From Arthrobacter sp. JZ12 (GTDB taxonomy: Bacteria; Actinomycetota; Actinomycetes; Actinomycetales; Micrococcaceae): a stretch of 64,000 bases of DNA. Positions 26,506 through 35,756 of the stretch are shown here, piece by piece (the stretch's first letter is position 1; the number at the start of each line of letters is the position of its first letter). The notes beneath the pieces are model-generated. The model ran no database searches. It saw only the letters and a program-made list of their open reading frames with translations, and was not told where the DNA came from. The stretch spans positions 1,984,001 to 2,048,000 of the forward strand of contig NZ_CP045246.1 of assembly GCF_035189165.1 (NCBI RefSeq), given 5' to 3'. Made by a program: the position numbers and the translations under genes.

Positions 26506-27495
26506 GTGACAAGTCTTCCTGATCTACGCAGCAGAATTGCCGGTTCGCTTCTTGCAGGCGCGCTTGGCGAGGCATCCGCAAACTCCTCCCACGGGACCGG
26601 ATTCGGTTCAGCCACACAGCTGACCCTCTACACCGTGGACGGCCTGACGGAAGCCCTCGAGTGGGCGAACGACGGCGTGGCAGCCGACGAAACTGCTTGC
26701 CTCTGGCTTGCCTACCTCCGCTGGCTCGGCACCCAGGGCGAGCTGCCGCCGTCGTCGGCTCCTGCTCCCCCGGCACGCTGGATAGACCGTCAGGAAGTGC
26801 TTCGCCGGCGTCACCACCCCGACCCGGTTACCCTCCGCTCACTAGCCAGCGGCGAGATGGGCACCCGCCAGCGGCCGCTTGAAACCAACGACGGCGGTCC
26901 GGGCGCCCTCGGCCGTTCTGCGCCGTTCGGCCTGGTCGCCAACGTGCCGGCTGCCATGATCGAGCGGCTGACGCTGGATGCGGCGGCGATCACGCACGGG
27001 AACGCGTCGGCCCAGGTTCCCGCCGCCGTTTTCGCCGCGCTGGTCCACGAGATCGCAATCAACGGCCTCCCGCTGGGCGAAGCCGTCGCGGCTGCGGCAT
27101 CAACGGCAAAGGATTTGGACGCAGAAGGCCTGGCCGCGTGTCTGCAGGACCTTGTTCGGTCGGCTGCGTCCGACCGGCCGACGGCAGATGCCGGAGAGAG
27201 TGATGCGGGTCAGAGTGATGCCGGTGAGAGTGACGCCGCTGGGATCCTTTGCCGCGCAGTCCGGTTGGTTCTCGCCACCAGCAATTCCGACGGCGAGGCC
27301 CATGTGAGCGCTGTCCTGGCGGCATCCGCCGATCGGGAGGGGCGGGATGCCTCCGTGGCCTCGGCCGTGGCCGGAAACATTGTGGGTGCGCTGCACGGCG
27401 TGGAGAACCTTCCGGAGGCCGCGTTGGGGCAATTGGATGGTGTCGAAGTCATCCGGGAAATCGCTGGCCGGCTGGCATCGGCGATCGGCTCGTAG
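26506..27495 (+). CDS. ADP-ribosylglycohydrolase family protein, metal site degenerate
   Basis: 329 residues from a GTG. The family fold is shown by RIAGSLLAGALGEA at the N-terminus, TQLTLYTVDGLTEALEWA (38-55), a middle part DGGPGALGRSAPFGLV and AITHGNASAQVPAAVFAALVHEIA. Active DraG/ARH enzymes carry S/T-D-D-T before the TQ(M/L)T helix; here the segment is GFGSATQLT (33-41), so the acidic metal ligands are missing. It may bind but not cleave ADP-ribose. A repeated GESDAGQSDAGESDAAG linker (about 228-244) is also odd. Related copies may exist in other Arthrobacter; function unknown. Confidence 0.85.
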   Translation: MTSLPDLRSRIAGSLLAGALGEASANSSHGTGFGSATQLTLYTVDGLTEALEWANDGVAADETACLWLAYLRWLGTQGELPPSSAPAPPARWIDRQEVLRRRHHPDPVTLRSLASGEMGTRQRPLETNDGGPGALGRSAPFGLVANVPAAMIERLTLDAAAITHGNASAQVPAAVFAALVHEIAINGLPLGEAVAAAASTAKDLDAEGLAACLQDLVRSAASDRPTADAGESDAGQSDAGESDAAGILCRAVRLVLATSNSDGEAHVSAVLAASADREGRDASVASAVAGNIVGALHGVENLPEAALGQLDGVEVIREIAGRLASAIGS

Positions 27496-27524
27496 CTCGT
27501 AGCTCGTACCTCGGGTAGCCAACG

Positions 27525-28514
27525 TCACTGGCTGGCGGCGGGCCACTTTCCGCCGGTCATCTGCAGGAACTCCGCTTCGGAGAGCACCTCGATGTTCTGG
27601 CCTAGGCTGTGGAGTTCCATTACCTTGCGCGCCTTACCGGTCACACGTCCGCTGCGCAGGTCCGAAGCGACGAACCCGCTTCCCACGACAAGAACCGTCG
27701 TCTTGCGGGTGACTGTGCTGGCCGGCTGCGCACCCATCACCGCAGCCCGTTGTTTGGCCTGCGGGCGGGAGATCCCGAGGTCGCCGGTGAAGACAACCGT
27801 CTGTCCATACAGCGGGTGGGCGGGATCGGCCGCCCGGTTTGCGTCCGGGTTGAGCCCCTCGTCCGGCCAACCGGTCCAGGCGCTGGAAGTTCCCCGCTCC
27901 AGTGCCGTCCGGGTCGGCTTTGATATCTCCGAGACACCCGGCTCATAGGCGTCAAGCCGTGATAAACGGAGCCTGTGCCCGGATACGAGTTCCTCCACGG
28001 AAGCTGCCTCCGCCCGCCTTGCGATGTCCACCATGATGCCGGCGCATGCCCGGGCATCCTCCACTGCGTCGTGATGGTTCCGGAGTGCCACGCCCGCGGC
28101 TTCAGCTACGTAGGGCAGTGAGTAGGAGACGAGGAAGTAGCTGCGGCGCGAAAGCAGCACGGTGCAGGCATAGTCGTAAGCAGGCCCTGCCTGGTCCGAC
28201 ACCTCGAGCGCCGACCGGATAACACCCATATCAAAGGCCGCGTTGTGCGCGACGAGTATGTCGTTGCCGATGAAAGCGCCGATCTCCGGGAACAGCTCAC
28301 CGAACCGGGGTCGGCCCTCCACCATCTCGGCCGTGATGCCGTGGATTGCCACATTGCGTGAGTCGAAGTGGTCATGGCCTTCCGGCGGCCGCATCAGCCA
28401 CTGCGCTTCGTCCACGATGCGTCCGTCCCGGACCTTGGTGAGGCCTACGGCGCACGGTGAACCACGAAACCCATTGGCAGTCTCGAAGTCGATCGCCGTA
28501 AACTCAATTCCCAC
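27525..28514 (-). CDS. DnaQ-like 3'-5' exonuclease with BRCT domain
   Basis: 329 residues. DEDDh exonuclease domain at about 6-170: Asp9 and Glu11 (AIDFETANG), HNAAFDMGV, and HDAVEDARA with the final His and Asp. The last 95 or so residues are a BRCT domain (LYGQTVVFTGDLGISRPQAKQRA...VLVVGS). The pair resembles actinobacterial proteins annotated as DNA polymerase III epsilon-like; a repair role is more likely than replicative proofreading. Convergent with the previous gene, 29 bp apart. Confidence 0.92.
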   Translation of the reverse strand: MGIEFTAIDFETANGFRGSPCAVGLTKVRDGRIVDEAQWLMRPPEGHDHFDSRNVAIHGITAEMVEGRPRFGELFPEIGAFIGNDILVAHNAAFDMGVIRSALEVSDQAGPAYDYACTVLLSRRSYFLVSYSLPYVAEAAGVALRNHHDAVEDARACAGIMVDIARRAEAASVEELVSGHRLRLSRLDAYEPGVSEISKPTRTALERGTSSAWTGWPDEGLNPDANRAADPAHPLYGQTVVFTGDLGISRPQAKQRAAVMGAQPASTVTRKTTVLVVGSGFVASDLRSGRVTGKARKVMELHSLGQNIEVLSEAEFLQMTGGKWPAASQ

Positions 28515-28595
28515 TCCGCTACGGTATCCGGCAGATAGCCGGCGGCCGCGCAGGCAAGGCCGTGTGGCGCCGGACCGGTCTTCGCAGAACGGGTG

Positions 28596-29285
28596 TCAGG
28601 GCTCCGCGCGGCGCAGCGTGAGGAAGGATCCCCCCGCGAGGGCCAGCGCCAGCACTGCCAGCCAGCCGGCGACGTCGAGCTGTGTCCTGGACCCGAGGAA
28701 CTCGCCCACCTGCGGCCAGGCCTCCAGCGAACCGATCACGTACAGCGTCCCGACGAGCAGCAGGGCCACGCTGATTCCCGCAGTAAGCAATCCGGTGGCG
28801 CGCCAGCGCTTGTAGATGGTCGCAGCCCAGAATCCCACCAAGAACAGTGCCATCATGGACGCGAAGTAGAAGACGATCGGCTGGTACCAGGGTCCGCTCG
28901 CGATCCACGACGGCGCGAAGAACCACCCGTCGACCCCCCACCCGGATGTGGCCTGCTCAATGAGGCCGAGCACCCAGTATGTGGTTGCCGTGATGACGGC
29001 GAAGAGCGTGAATAGCGCCAGCGTGCCAAGGAAGAAGGTTCGGCGCGTGATGCTGAGTCCCTGCGAGAACGGGAAGGTCAGGGTGAGGGACTGGATCCCG
29101 AGCGCGAAGAAATACCACATGACTGCCTGCGACCCGCCGGAGATCCGCATGCCGCCGCCGGCGGGAACCAGGAACCAGATGAGCAGCGTGAGGGCAAAGG
29201 ATGCGCCGAGGATGATGAGCGGCAGCCCGACGAAGATCCATCGATTGATCAGCTGCATGCGCATGACGTTGACCACACGGTTCAT
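28596..29285 (-). CDS. ABC transporter permease-like membrane protein
   Basis: 229 residues with about six hydrophobic segments beginning at residue 17 (WIFVGLPLIILGASFALTLLIWFLV). No named motif. The ATG overlaps the end of the ATPase gene by 4 nt, so it is the membrane partner of that ATPase. Together with the GntR gene it forms the classic YtrA-type regulator-ATPase-permease operon. Confidence 0.85.
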   Translation of the reverse strand: MNRVVNVMRMQLINRWIFVGLPLIILGASFALTLLIWFLVPAGGGMRISGGSQAVMWYFFALGIQSLTLTFPFSQGLSITRRTFFLGTLALFTLFAVITATTYWVLGLIEQATSGWGVDGWFFAPSWIASGPWYQPIVFYFASMMALFLVGFWAATIYKRWRATGLLTAGISVALLLVGTLYVIGSLEAWPQVGEFLGSRTQLDVAGWLAVLALALAGGSFLTLRRAEP

Positions 29286-30199
29286 CGGGCTGCCTCCGAC
29301 AGGTTACGGTCACGGGCGTCGGCTGCCTGTGATGCGGACATCGTCTTCCTGACAATGAGCTGCTGTAGCGACACCGGGGCGAGCTCGAGCCCGTCGTCGG
29401 CGGCCGCACGCACCTCTGCGTCCGTGAGCTGCCCGAGGGCCGTCACCGAAGCGAGGGACGCGAAGTTGTCCGTATGGACAACCTCTCGGTCGCCGATGAA
29501 GCTGCGGACCTTTTCAGCGGAGCCGACGACGGCGAACGCCGAGCCCCGGATCGATTCCGCGTCGTCGTTCATGATGATCCTGCCCCTGTCGATCACGATG
29601 ACGTGCTCCAGGAGGTTGGCTACCTCGTCGATGAGGTGGGACGACAGGACAATGGTGCGGGGATGGAGGGAATAATCCTCCACGAGCCGGTCGTAGAAGA
29701 GCTGCCGGGCAACCGCATCCAGGCCGAGGTAGGGCTCATCGAAGAACGTCAGCTCGGCACGGGAAGCAAGCCCGATGATCACTCCTACGGCAGAGAGCTG
29801 GCCCCGCGAAAGCTTCTTGATGTTGCGTTTGAGGGGCAGCTGGAAGTCCGCCGTCAGTTTGTCGGCCAGTTCCTGGCTCCAGTTGGCGAAGAACAGCGCG
29901 GCCGACCGAAACGCATGTTCGGCTGTGAATGAGTCGGGGTACTTCTGGGATTCGCGGATGAAGCAGATGCGGTTGAGCACTCGCTCGTTCTCGTACGGGT
30001 GCTCGCCAAAAACCCGCACTTCACCGGCGGACGCGAAAGCCTGGGCCGTGAGGATGGACATCAGAGTTGTCTTGCCGGCGCCGTTACGGCCAAGCAGGCC
30101 GTAGATCCGGTCCGGCTCGAGGGCAAGTGTCACCCCCCGAAGCGCCTCTGAACGTCCATAGGTCTTGCTGACGTTGGCGATGTCGATAACGGCCGTCAT
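29282..30199 (-). CDS. ABC transporter ATP-binding protein
   Basis: 305 residues. Walker A GRNGAGKT (37-44), Q-loop FIRESQKYPD, signature LSRGQLSAVG (a variant of LSGGQ), Walker B ELTFFDEPYLGLD and the switch His SSHLID. The C-terminal 90 residues form an extra domain. Middle gene of a GntR-ATPase-permease operon with 4-nt overlaps on both sides. Such transporters in Gram-positives often answer to cell-wall antibiotics; the substrate here is unknown. Confidence 0.95.
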   Translation of the reverse strand: MTAVIDIANVSKTYGRSEALRGVTLALEPDRIYGLLGRNGAGKTTLMSILTAQAFASAGEVRVFGEHPYENERVLNRICFIRESQKYPDSFTAEHAFRSAALFFANWSQELADKLTADFQLPLKRNIKKLSRGQLSAVGVIIGLASRAELTFFDEPYLGLDAVARQLFYDRLVEDYSLHPRTIVLSSHLIDEVANLLEHVIVIDRGRIIMNDDAESIRGSAFAVVGSAEKVRSFIGDREVVHTDNFASLASVTALGQLTDAEVRAAADDGLELAPVSLQQLIVRKTMSASQAADARDRNLSEAAR

Positions 30200-30591
30200 T
30201 TCTTTCCCCCCTGGATGGCGTGCCCGCCCTGTCTGATCATGTCTGCCAGCTCTTTCGGCTCGATGCCGAGCTTCCGCGCCTCACGCGTAAGCGGCTGGAC
30301 GTACTGCTCGAAAAACCGCGCGCGACGGCGCTGCATCAATACCTCACGGGCACCGGGCGCAACGAACATCCCGATTCCGCGCTGCTTGTAGAGGATGCCG
30401 TCGTCGACGAGACGATTGACTCCCTTGGCCGCCGTCGCCGGGTTGATGCGATAGAACGCAGCAAACTCATTGGTGGACGGAACCTGGGATTCTTCGGCCA
30501 GCGTGCCGTCGATGATGTCGCTCTCAATGCGTTCCGCTATCTGCAGGAAGATCGGGCGCCCGTCATCGACCAGCACGATGCCCCACCGCAC
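30196..30591 (-). CDS. GntR family regulator, YtrA subfamily
   Basis: 131 residues: an N-terminal GntR winged helix (about 12-78; IFLQIAERIESDIIDGTLAEESQVPSTNEFA pattern and a beta wing RGIGMFV) and a short two-helix C-terminal part, typical of the YtrA group that controls ABC operons. Start GTG 30591 with GAGGG 9 nt before; GTG 30576 is another option. It ends overlapping the ATPase by 4 nt, so it should regulate its own operon. Confidence 0.93.
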   Translation of the reverse strand: MRWGIVLVDDGRPIFLQIAERIESDIIDGTLAEESQVPSTNEFAAFYRINPATAAKGVNRLVDDGILYKQRGIGMFVAPGAREVLMQRRRARFFEQYVQPLTREARKLGIEPKELADMIRQGGHAIQGGKK

Positions 30592-30641
30592 GCGCCGCCC
30601 TCGTCGGACTACGCTTCGTGGGTTCAGTACTCATGTAACTA

Positions 30642-30669
30642 ACCATACAACTGCGGGGCACAGTGTCAA
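30642..30669 (-). promoter_or_regulatory. Promoter of the gntR-ABC operon
   Basis: TTGACA (30669-30664) and TATGGT (30647-30642) with a 16-bp spacer, about 50 bp before the gntR start. The stretch right after it, GTTAGTTACATGAGTAC, is a likely place for the YtrA-type operator. Confidence 0.65.
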
Positions 30670-30694
30670 CCGCGCCAGACGCGATCTCGAGAGG

Positions 30695-31366
30695 CTAGGA
30701 CGCGTGGCGTTTCCTGCGCAGTTTTCTGACCTTGCTCACAACGAAGAAAGCGAGTACCAGGACGACGACGACAATCACCAGTTTCTGGAAGATGTCCGCA
30801 TACTGCTCAACGATGTGCCAGTTCTCGCCCAGGTAGAACCCGGACAGCACGAAGATGGAGTTCCAGATCAGGCTTCCCGCAAGCGTGAGGCCGAGGAAGG
30901 TCCACACCGGCATCCGCTCGATCCCTGCGGGAATGGACACCAGGCTTCGGAAGATGGGGACCATGCGTCCGAAGAACACGGCCTTGTATCCGTGGCGGTT
31001 GAACCAGGCTTCGACGCTGTCGACGTCTTCAAGGTCCACCAGCGGGGCCTTCGCCACAAGGCGGCGCATCCGGTCACGACCCAGCAGCACACCCAGCAGA
31101 TACAGCAGCCAGGCGCCCACAACTGACCCCGCAGTGGTCCAGAACAGCGCCTCGAACAGGCTGAAGTTGCCTTGGCTGGCGGTGAATCCTGCAAGCGGAA
31201 GGATGACTTCGCTTGGCAGCGGCGGGAAAAGATTCTCCAACGCTATGGCCAGACCCGCACCCGGTGCCCCGATAGTCTCCATCATGCTGACGGCCCAGTC
31301 GGCGACACTTCCCAGGGTGGACTCGTTTCCGGTTTGCATGGGCAGGAGATTCAGGTGCGTAGTCAT
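30695..31366 (-). CDS. DedA family membrane protein (VTT domain)
   Basis: 223 residues from ATG 31366. Family hallmarks: ENLFPPLPSEVILPLAGF (about 44-61), GSVVGAWLLYLLGVLLGRD, and the segment FFGRMVPIFRSLVSIPAG with the conserved arginines. DedA proteins are related to lipid scramblases/flippases and support envelope balance. The frame is open upstream to 31702, overlapping rdgB on the same strand, and that part is rejected. An inner ATG at 31339 is a second possible start. Confidence 0.93.
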   Translation of the reverse strand: MTTHLNLLPMQTGNESTLGSVADWAVSMMETIGAPGAGLAIALENLFPPLPSEVILPLAGFTASQGNFSLFEALFWTTAGSVVGAWLLYLLGVLLGRDRMRRLVAKAPLVDLEDVDSVEAWFNRHGYKAVFFGRMVPIFRSLVSIPAGIERMPVWTFLGLTLAGSLIWNSIFVLSGFYLGENWHIVEQYADIFQKLVIVVVVLVLAFFVVSKVRKLRRKRHAS

Positions 31367-31464
31367 CCCGATTAAGTTTGCCCTATCAGACTGCGCGCTT
31401 CGAACGCGGCGCCTGGAACCTGATGTACTACCCCCGATTCTTGCCCAACCCGATTCATTCCGCG

Positions 31465-32097
31465 TCAGCGGAGGACGTCGATGAGCTCCGGCAGCAGGTC
31501 GGCGAACGCCCGCGCGCGATGGCTGATAGCGTTCTTCTCCTCCGGTGACAGCTCGGCGCAGCTGCGGTCCATTCCCTCCGGCTGCAGGAGCGGATCGTAC
31601 CCGAATCCGCCGTCGCCGCGTGGTTCGGTCAACAGGCTGCCCCGCAATTCCCCGCGCTTGACGACCTCGGTACCGCCGGGAACGGCGAGCGCCGCAGCGC
31701 ACACGAATTGGGCCGCACGCCGGTTTTCCGGGATGTCGGCCAGCTGGTTCAGCAGCAGCTCCAGATTGGCGGAATCGTCGCCGTGCCTGCCTGCCCAGCG
31801 AGCCGAGAAGATTCCGGGGGCTCCCCCAAGCACGTCCACCGCAAGGCCTGAGTCGTCGGCGACTGCAGGGAGGCCGGTTGCTTCGGCGACGGCCCGAGCC
31901 TTCAGGAGGGCGTTTTCCTCGAAGGTCGTCCCGCTTTCGACCACGTCCGGCGCACCTGCCGCAGCAGCGTCAACAACCTGCGTGTCGACGTCGAGCCCCG
32001 GAACCTTGCCCCTCAACAGGGCGCGGAGTTCACGAAGCTTGCCTGCGTTGCGGGTGGCTAGGACCAGCCGTGCCTGCGTTGTCGGCTGTTCAGGCAC
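31465..32097 (-). CDS. rdgB: Non-canonical purine NTP pyrophosphatase (RdgB/HAM1)
   Basis: Cleans ITP, XTP and dITP from the nucleotide pool. 210 residues; [13 protein letters not shown] near the N-terminus, [13 protein letters not shown] with the catalytic Asp, [11 protein letters not shown] and SHRARAF. Start GTG 32097 overlaps rph by 8 nt. The order murI-(Rv1339-like)-rph-rdgB is the same as in mycobacteria. Confidence 0.96.
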   Translation of the reverse strand: MPEQPTTQARLVLATRNAGKLRELRALLRGKVPGLDVDTQVVDAAAAGAPDVVESGTTFEENALLKARAVAEATGLPAVADDSGLAVDVLGGAPGIFSARWAGRHGDDSANLELLLNQLADIPENRRAAQFVCAAALAVPGGTEVVKRGELRGSLLTEPRGDGGFGYDPLLQPEGMDRSCAELSPEEKNAISHRARAFADLLPELIDVLR

Positions 32098-32893
32098 CGG
32101 TAACCTCGCCCAGCGTCTGCCGCTGGATCTCAGCGAGCTGCGCTGTTCCCAGCAGCGCGAGGTCGAGCAGTGCGTCCAGTTCGGCCCGGTCGAAGGGCGT
32201 GCCCTCCGCCGTTCCCTGGACCTCGACGAAGCTTCCGCTTCCCGTGACGACGACGTTCATGTCGGTTTCGGCGCGGACATCTTCGACGTAGGGCAGGTCC
32301 AGCATGGGAACGCCGTCGATGATCCCGACGCTGACTGCGGCAACCGTATCGGTGAGCGGGCGCGCTGACTGCGGGATGATCGCATGCTCCTTTGCGTAGC
32401 GGATGGCATCAGCCAGTGCCACGTAGGCGCCCGTGATTGCGGCAGTGCGGGTGCCGCCGTCGGCCTGGAGCACATCGCAGTCCAGGACGATAGTGTTCTC
32501 GCCCAGCGCGCGCGTGTCGATGATTGAACGCAGGGACCGCCCGATCAAGCGGGATATCTCGTGGGTGCGGCCTCCGATCCGGCCCTTGACGGACTCGCGG
32601 TCCGAACGGGTGTTCGTGGCCCGGGGAAGCATGGCATACTCGGCCGTCACCCAGCCCTTGCCCTCGCCCTTGAGCCATCGGGGCACGCCCGCAGTCAGTG
32701 ATGCCGTGCAGAGGACGCGGGTGTTGCCGAATTCGATCAGTGCAGAGCCCTCGGCCTGGTTCGACCACCCGCGCGTGATGCTGATCGGCCTGAGCTGGTC
32801 GGGCGCGCGGCCATCGGCGCGTACTGACCCGCCGGCCGGGTTGGAACCGGACACAGAACCGGACGCGGAGGCAGAAGAGGAGGGGGAAGTCAT
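32090..32893 (-). CDS. rph: Ribonuclease PH
   Basis: Phosphorolytic 3' exoribonuclease for tRNA maturation. 267 residues from ATG 32893; a Ser/Gly-rich tail of about 25 residues precedes the normal start [13 protein letters not shown]. Family parts: [33 protein letters not shown] (phosphate-binding Arg region), [22 protein letters not shown]. It overlaps rdgB by 8 nt and follows the MBL gene after 55 bp. Upstream open frame to 33226 lies inside the MBL gene and is rejected. Confidence 0.96.
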   Translation of the reverse strand: MTSPSSSASASGSVSGSNPAGGSVRADGRAPDQLRPISITRGWSNQAEGSALIEFGNTRVLCTASLTAGVPRWLKGEGKGWVTAEYAMLPRATNTRSDRESVKGRIGGRTHEISRLIGRSLRSIIDTRALGENTIVLDCDVLQADGGTRTAAITGAYVALADAIRYAKEHAIIPQSARPLTDTVAAVSVGIIDGVPMLDLPYVEDVRAETDMNVVVTGSGSFVEVQGTAEGTPFDRAELDALLDLALLGTAQLAEIQRQTLGEVTGA

Positions 32894-32948
32894 AGGCCAA
32901 GTCTGCCAGAGCCGGTTCGCTACCGGCGATTTGAAGCGGCCTGACCGC

Positions 32949-33740
32949 TCACACCAGGTAGGACACTCCTGCCACGGCGACGGCGACCTCCCCCTGGTAG
33001 CTGCTGCGCGCCTCTTCGAGCGTTCGCACGGCGTCATTCCACACGGGAAGGTGGGTGAGCAGCAGCCTCCGGGAGGAAGCCTCGGACGCAACATCCCCTG
33101 CCCTCTTCCCGGTGAGATGGACTCCGCGGATGGCGTCGTCACGTCCTTCATGAAAAGCGGCCTCGCAAAGGAACACATCGGCGCCGGCCGCTGCTTCAAC
33201 CAGGCCGTCGCACGCGTCGGTGTCACCCGAGTAGGTCAGGATCCGTTTACCCCCGGGCGCTCCGGGATCGGCCACTTCAACACGCAGCGCGTACGCTTCC
33301 TCAGCCGGATGCAGGACCGGATACGGAGTGATGGTGAATGGCCCCAGATCCACGGGCTGCCTGGGAGTCCAGGAGTTGAACTCAAAATCCTCATGCATGC
33401 CGGGGTCGAGGTCCAGTCCGTAGGCGGTGGCGATCCGGTCTGCAGTGGCGGCCGGACCCCAGACCGGGATCCGCGGCCGGTCCCAGCCGTCCGGGTTCCA
33501 GTGGACTGCGACATGGAGCCCACACAGATCCATACAGTGATCCGGGTGAAGATGGGTCAGCAGGATGGCGTCGATATCGCGCAGATCCATGTACCGCTGC
33601 AGGGTTCCGAGGGAGCCATTGCCGAGATCCAGCAGGATGCGCCAGGTCTTGCCGTCCTCCTGCACCGTGACGAGGTAGCAGGAGGCAGGAGACTGTGGAC
33701 CGGGGAAGGACCCGCTGCATCCGACGATGGTCAGTTTCAC
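32949..33740 (-). CDS. MBL-fold metallohydrolase, Rv1339-like (putative cyclic nucleotide phosphodiesterase)
   Basis: 263 residues; metal-binding [10 protein letters not shown] (about 61-70), further ligands in YSGDTDAC and AAFHEG, and a final TH-L-P. The protein begins [18 protein letters not shown], like tRNase Z relatives. Its place between murI and rph equals that of M. tuberculosis Rv1339, which has been reported as an atypical cAMP phosphodiesterase. The same activity here is inference. Start GTG 33740 overlaps the murI stop by 4 nt. Confidence 0.9.
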   Translation of the reverse strand: MKLTIVGCSGSFPGPQSPASCYLVTVQEDGKTWRILLDLGNGSLGTLQRYMDLRDIDAILLTHLHPDHCMDLCGLHVAVHWNPDGWDRPRIPVWGPAATADRIATAYGLDLDPGMHEDFEFNSWTPRQPVDLGPFTITPYPVLHPAEEAYALRVEVADPGAPGGKRILTYSGDTDACDGLVEAAAGADVFLCEAAFHEGRDDAIRGVHLTGKRAGDVASEASSRRLLLTHLPVWNDAVRTLEEARSSYQGEVAVAVAGVSYLV

Positions 33741-34720
33741 GCGCGCTCGCCTGCACCAGGCAGGGCATCGGCGCGCGCTGCTGCAATCATCTCCGGCGTG
33801 ATACGGGCCATGCTGCCGGTCGGATACCGGGCAGCAACGTGATCAACGTGTTCGACGCTGAGCACCTCCGGCCCCAGGAAACGGCGGGCGAGTTCCTCGA
33901 AACGCGCGGCGTCCCCCGTGGCGACGAACTGGTGCCGGGGCTCGGAGGAGCCGGTTCGCAGCAGGTCGTGGGAGACCAGCGCCCGGTAGACGTCCTTGGC
34001 CGTTTCCTCAGCGCTGGACACCAGGGTGACCGAGTCGCCCATGACGTAGGAGATAACCCCGGTGAGCAACGGGTAGTGGGTGCAGCCCAGAACCAGCGTG
34101 TCGACGTCGGCCTCCTGCAGCGGACGGAGGTAGTGGGCCGCGGTTTCCAGCACTTCCCTGCCGGCGGTCACGCCCGCTTCGACGTACTCCACGAACGCCG
34201 GGCAGGCCTGGGAAATGATCTCCAGGTGGGGCGCGGCGGCGAACGTGTCCTCGTACGCGCGGGAGCCGACCGTGGCGCTGGTGCCGATGACTCCGATCCG
34301 TCCGCTGCGGGTGGAGGCGACCGCGCGCCGGACAGCGGGCTGGATGACCTCGATCACCGGGATCCCGTACCGGGCGGTATACCGTTCCCGCGCATCCCGA
34401 AGCACGGCGGCCGACGCCGAGTTGCAGGCAATGACGAGGAGCTTCACCCCTGAATCAACCAGCTCGTCCATGACGCCGAGAGCGTGGGCACGCACCTCCG
34501 CGATCGGAAGCGGACCGTAGGGACCGTGGGCAGTGTCTCCTACATAGAGCACCGATTCATGCGGCAGCTGGTCGATCACCGCCCGGGCCACGGTCAGGCC
34601 GCCGACGCCCGAATCGAAGATCCCGATGGGGGCCTCGGTGGGCCGGGGAAGGGAAAGATCGGCAGAAGCAGCATCATCAGCAGCGTCGCCGTACCGGGGA
34701 TCGTCAGCGTTCCAATTCAT
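33737..34720 (-). CDS. murI: Glutamate racemase
   Basis: Makes D-glutamate for peptidoglycan. 327 residues from ATG 34720 (AGAGGATC before it); an N-terminal tail of about 35 residues precedes the normal [17 protein letters not shown]. The two catalytic cysteines are in [10 protein letters not shown] and LGCTHYPLL. The frame is open further to 34792, but without an RBS. Coupled to the next gene by a 4-nt overlap; DUF2017 and clpS lie upstream on the same strand. Confidence 0.95.
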   Translation of the reverse strand: MNWNADDPRYGDAADDAASADLSLPRPTEAPIGIFDSGVGGLTVARAVIDQLPHESVLYVGDTAHGPYGPLPIAEVRAHALGVMDELVDSGVKLLVIACNSASAAVLRDARERYTARYGIPVIEVIQPAVRRAVASTRSGRIGVIGTSATVGSRAYEDTFAAAPHLEIISQACPAFVEYVEAGVTAGREVLETAAHYLRPLQEADVDTLVLGCTHYPLLTGVISYVMGDSVTLVSSAEETAKDVYRALVSHDLLRTGSSEPRHQFVATGDAARFEELARRFLGPEVLSVEHVDHVAARYPTGSMARITPEMIAAARADALPGAGERA

Positions 34721-34788
34721 GATCCTCTGAGAATAGGACGCACCGCCGGAGTTGGCTAAGCGATCAGACGTGTCCTTCGTCACATCCC

Positions 34789-35364
34789 TCATCGCTCGCC
34801 GGAGGGGTGTCCGGCCGACGAGAGGAGCGCCTGGACCAGTCCCTCCTGGACCCAGGTGACGAAGTTATAGACGAGGGCAAGGTAGGACTCGAGATCCTCG
34901 GCGTCCTCAAGGTCAGCGATGTCGTGCAGCCGGGCGGCGTCCTCGTCGGTTTGGATATCCAGCCGGTCCGCCAGGACCAGGCGTACATCAGTAAGGGCTT
35001 TGGCCAGCAACTGCGCCTGTTCCGGGGTCAGGACCACCTGCGGCTTCTCCATCAGAAGGGCTGCGGCGCGCAGGGCGCCCACCTTCTCTTCACGAAGGGA
35101 GCGTTCGGTGAGGCGGCGGAATTCGAGCGCGCCGTCGTCGTCGTTCCGTACCGCGTCAGGGAGCAGGCGGGCAACCGCACTGTCCGCGGGGCGCTCAGCC
35201 TCGGGATCAATGCCCACCATCGCGGCCAGCGGATCCTCGTCCTTCCGCTTTTCCGGCTCAAGCAACTGCACGACGTCGGCAAACAGCCGCCGCAGCAGCT
35301 TCAGTTCACCCGACTCGAAGTCGCCGGTAATTCCACGCCGGGTTGTCCGGAAAGCACGAGCCAC
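34789..35364 (-). CDS. DUF2017 family protein
   Basis: 191-residue, helix-rich, acidic protein. [27 protein letters not shown] at the start and the region [24 protein letters not shown] at the end fit DUF2017, which in actinobacteria is encoded directly after clpS. No catalytic motif. Its fixed pairing with clpS suggests a link to ClpCP proteolysis, but no function is established to my knowledge. Confidence 0.9.
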   Translation of the reverse strand: MARAFRTTRRGITGDFESGELKLLRRLFADVVQLLEPEKRKDEDPLAAMVGIDPEAERPADSAVARLLPDAVRNDDDGALEFRRLTERSLREEKVGALRAAALLMEKPQVVLTPEQAQLLAKALTDVRLVLADRLDIQTDEDAARLHDIADLEDAEDLESYLALVYNFVTWVQEGLVQALLSSAGHPSGER

Positions 35365-35373
35365 TGCCGCTCC

Positions 35374-35679
35374 CTACGCGTCCGCTGTCTGGAAAGTGGC
35401 CCACAGGCCGTATGAGTGCATGGCAACCGTGTCCCGCTCGGCCTGCTCGCGGGAACCGGTGGAGACCACTGAACGTCCCTGCTCGTGAACCTCAAGCATG
35501 AGGGTGCGCGCCTTCGCCTCGCTGTACCCAAAGTAGGTCTGGAAGACGTAGGTAACGTAGCTCATCAGGTTCACCGGGTCATTCCAGACGATCACCACCC
35601 ACGGCACGTCCGTTCGGGTAGCCACGTCAACGTCCGTCTCCTCAGACTGGTGCGTTTCGGGAAGAACGCCAACACTCAT
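35374..35679 (-). CDS. clpS: ATP-dependent Clp protease adaptor ClpS
   Basis: N-end-rule adaptor that hands proteins with bulky N-terminal residues to ClpC/ClpA. 101 residues from ATG 35679; the binding-pocket segment is [19 protein letters not shown], followed by [18 protein letters not shown]. Another ATG at 35688 would add three residues (MGT). Neither has a strong RBS. Ends 9 bp before DUF2017; the divergent pncB gene starts 77 bp away. Confidence 0.94.
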   Translation of the reverse strand: MSVGVLPETHQSEETDVDVATRTDVPWVVIVWNDPVNLMSYVTYVFQTYFGYSEAKARTLMLEVHEQGRSVVSTGSREQAERDTVAMHSYGLWATFQTADA

Positions 35680-35756
35680 GGTCCCCATTGTAGGTTGGCG
35701 GCGCACCCCCGCTTCCGCCGGTACTCACACAGCGAACGCGGGGCTAGAGTTTTCCT

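Noticed and set aside
27489-27509. CTCGTAG repeated three times at the end of the ADP-ribosylglycohydrolase-like gene
   Set aside because: Only three 7-nt units, partly in the stop codon region; chance or slippage, no function visible.
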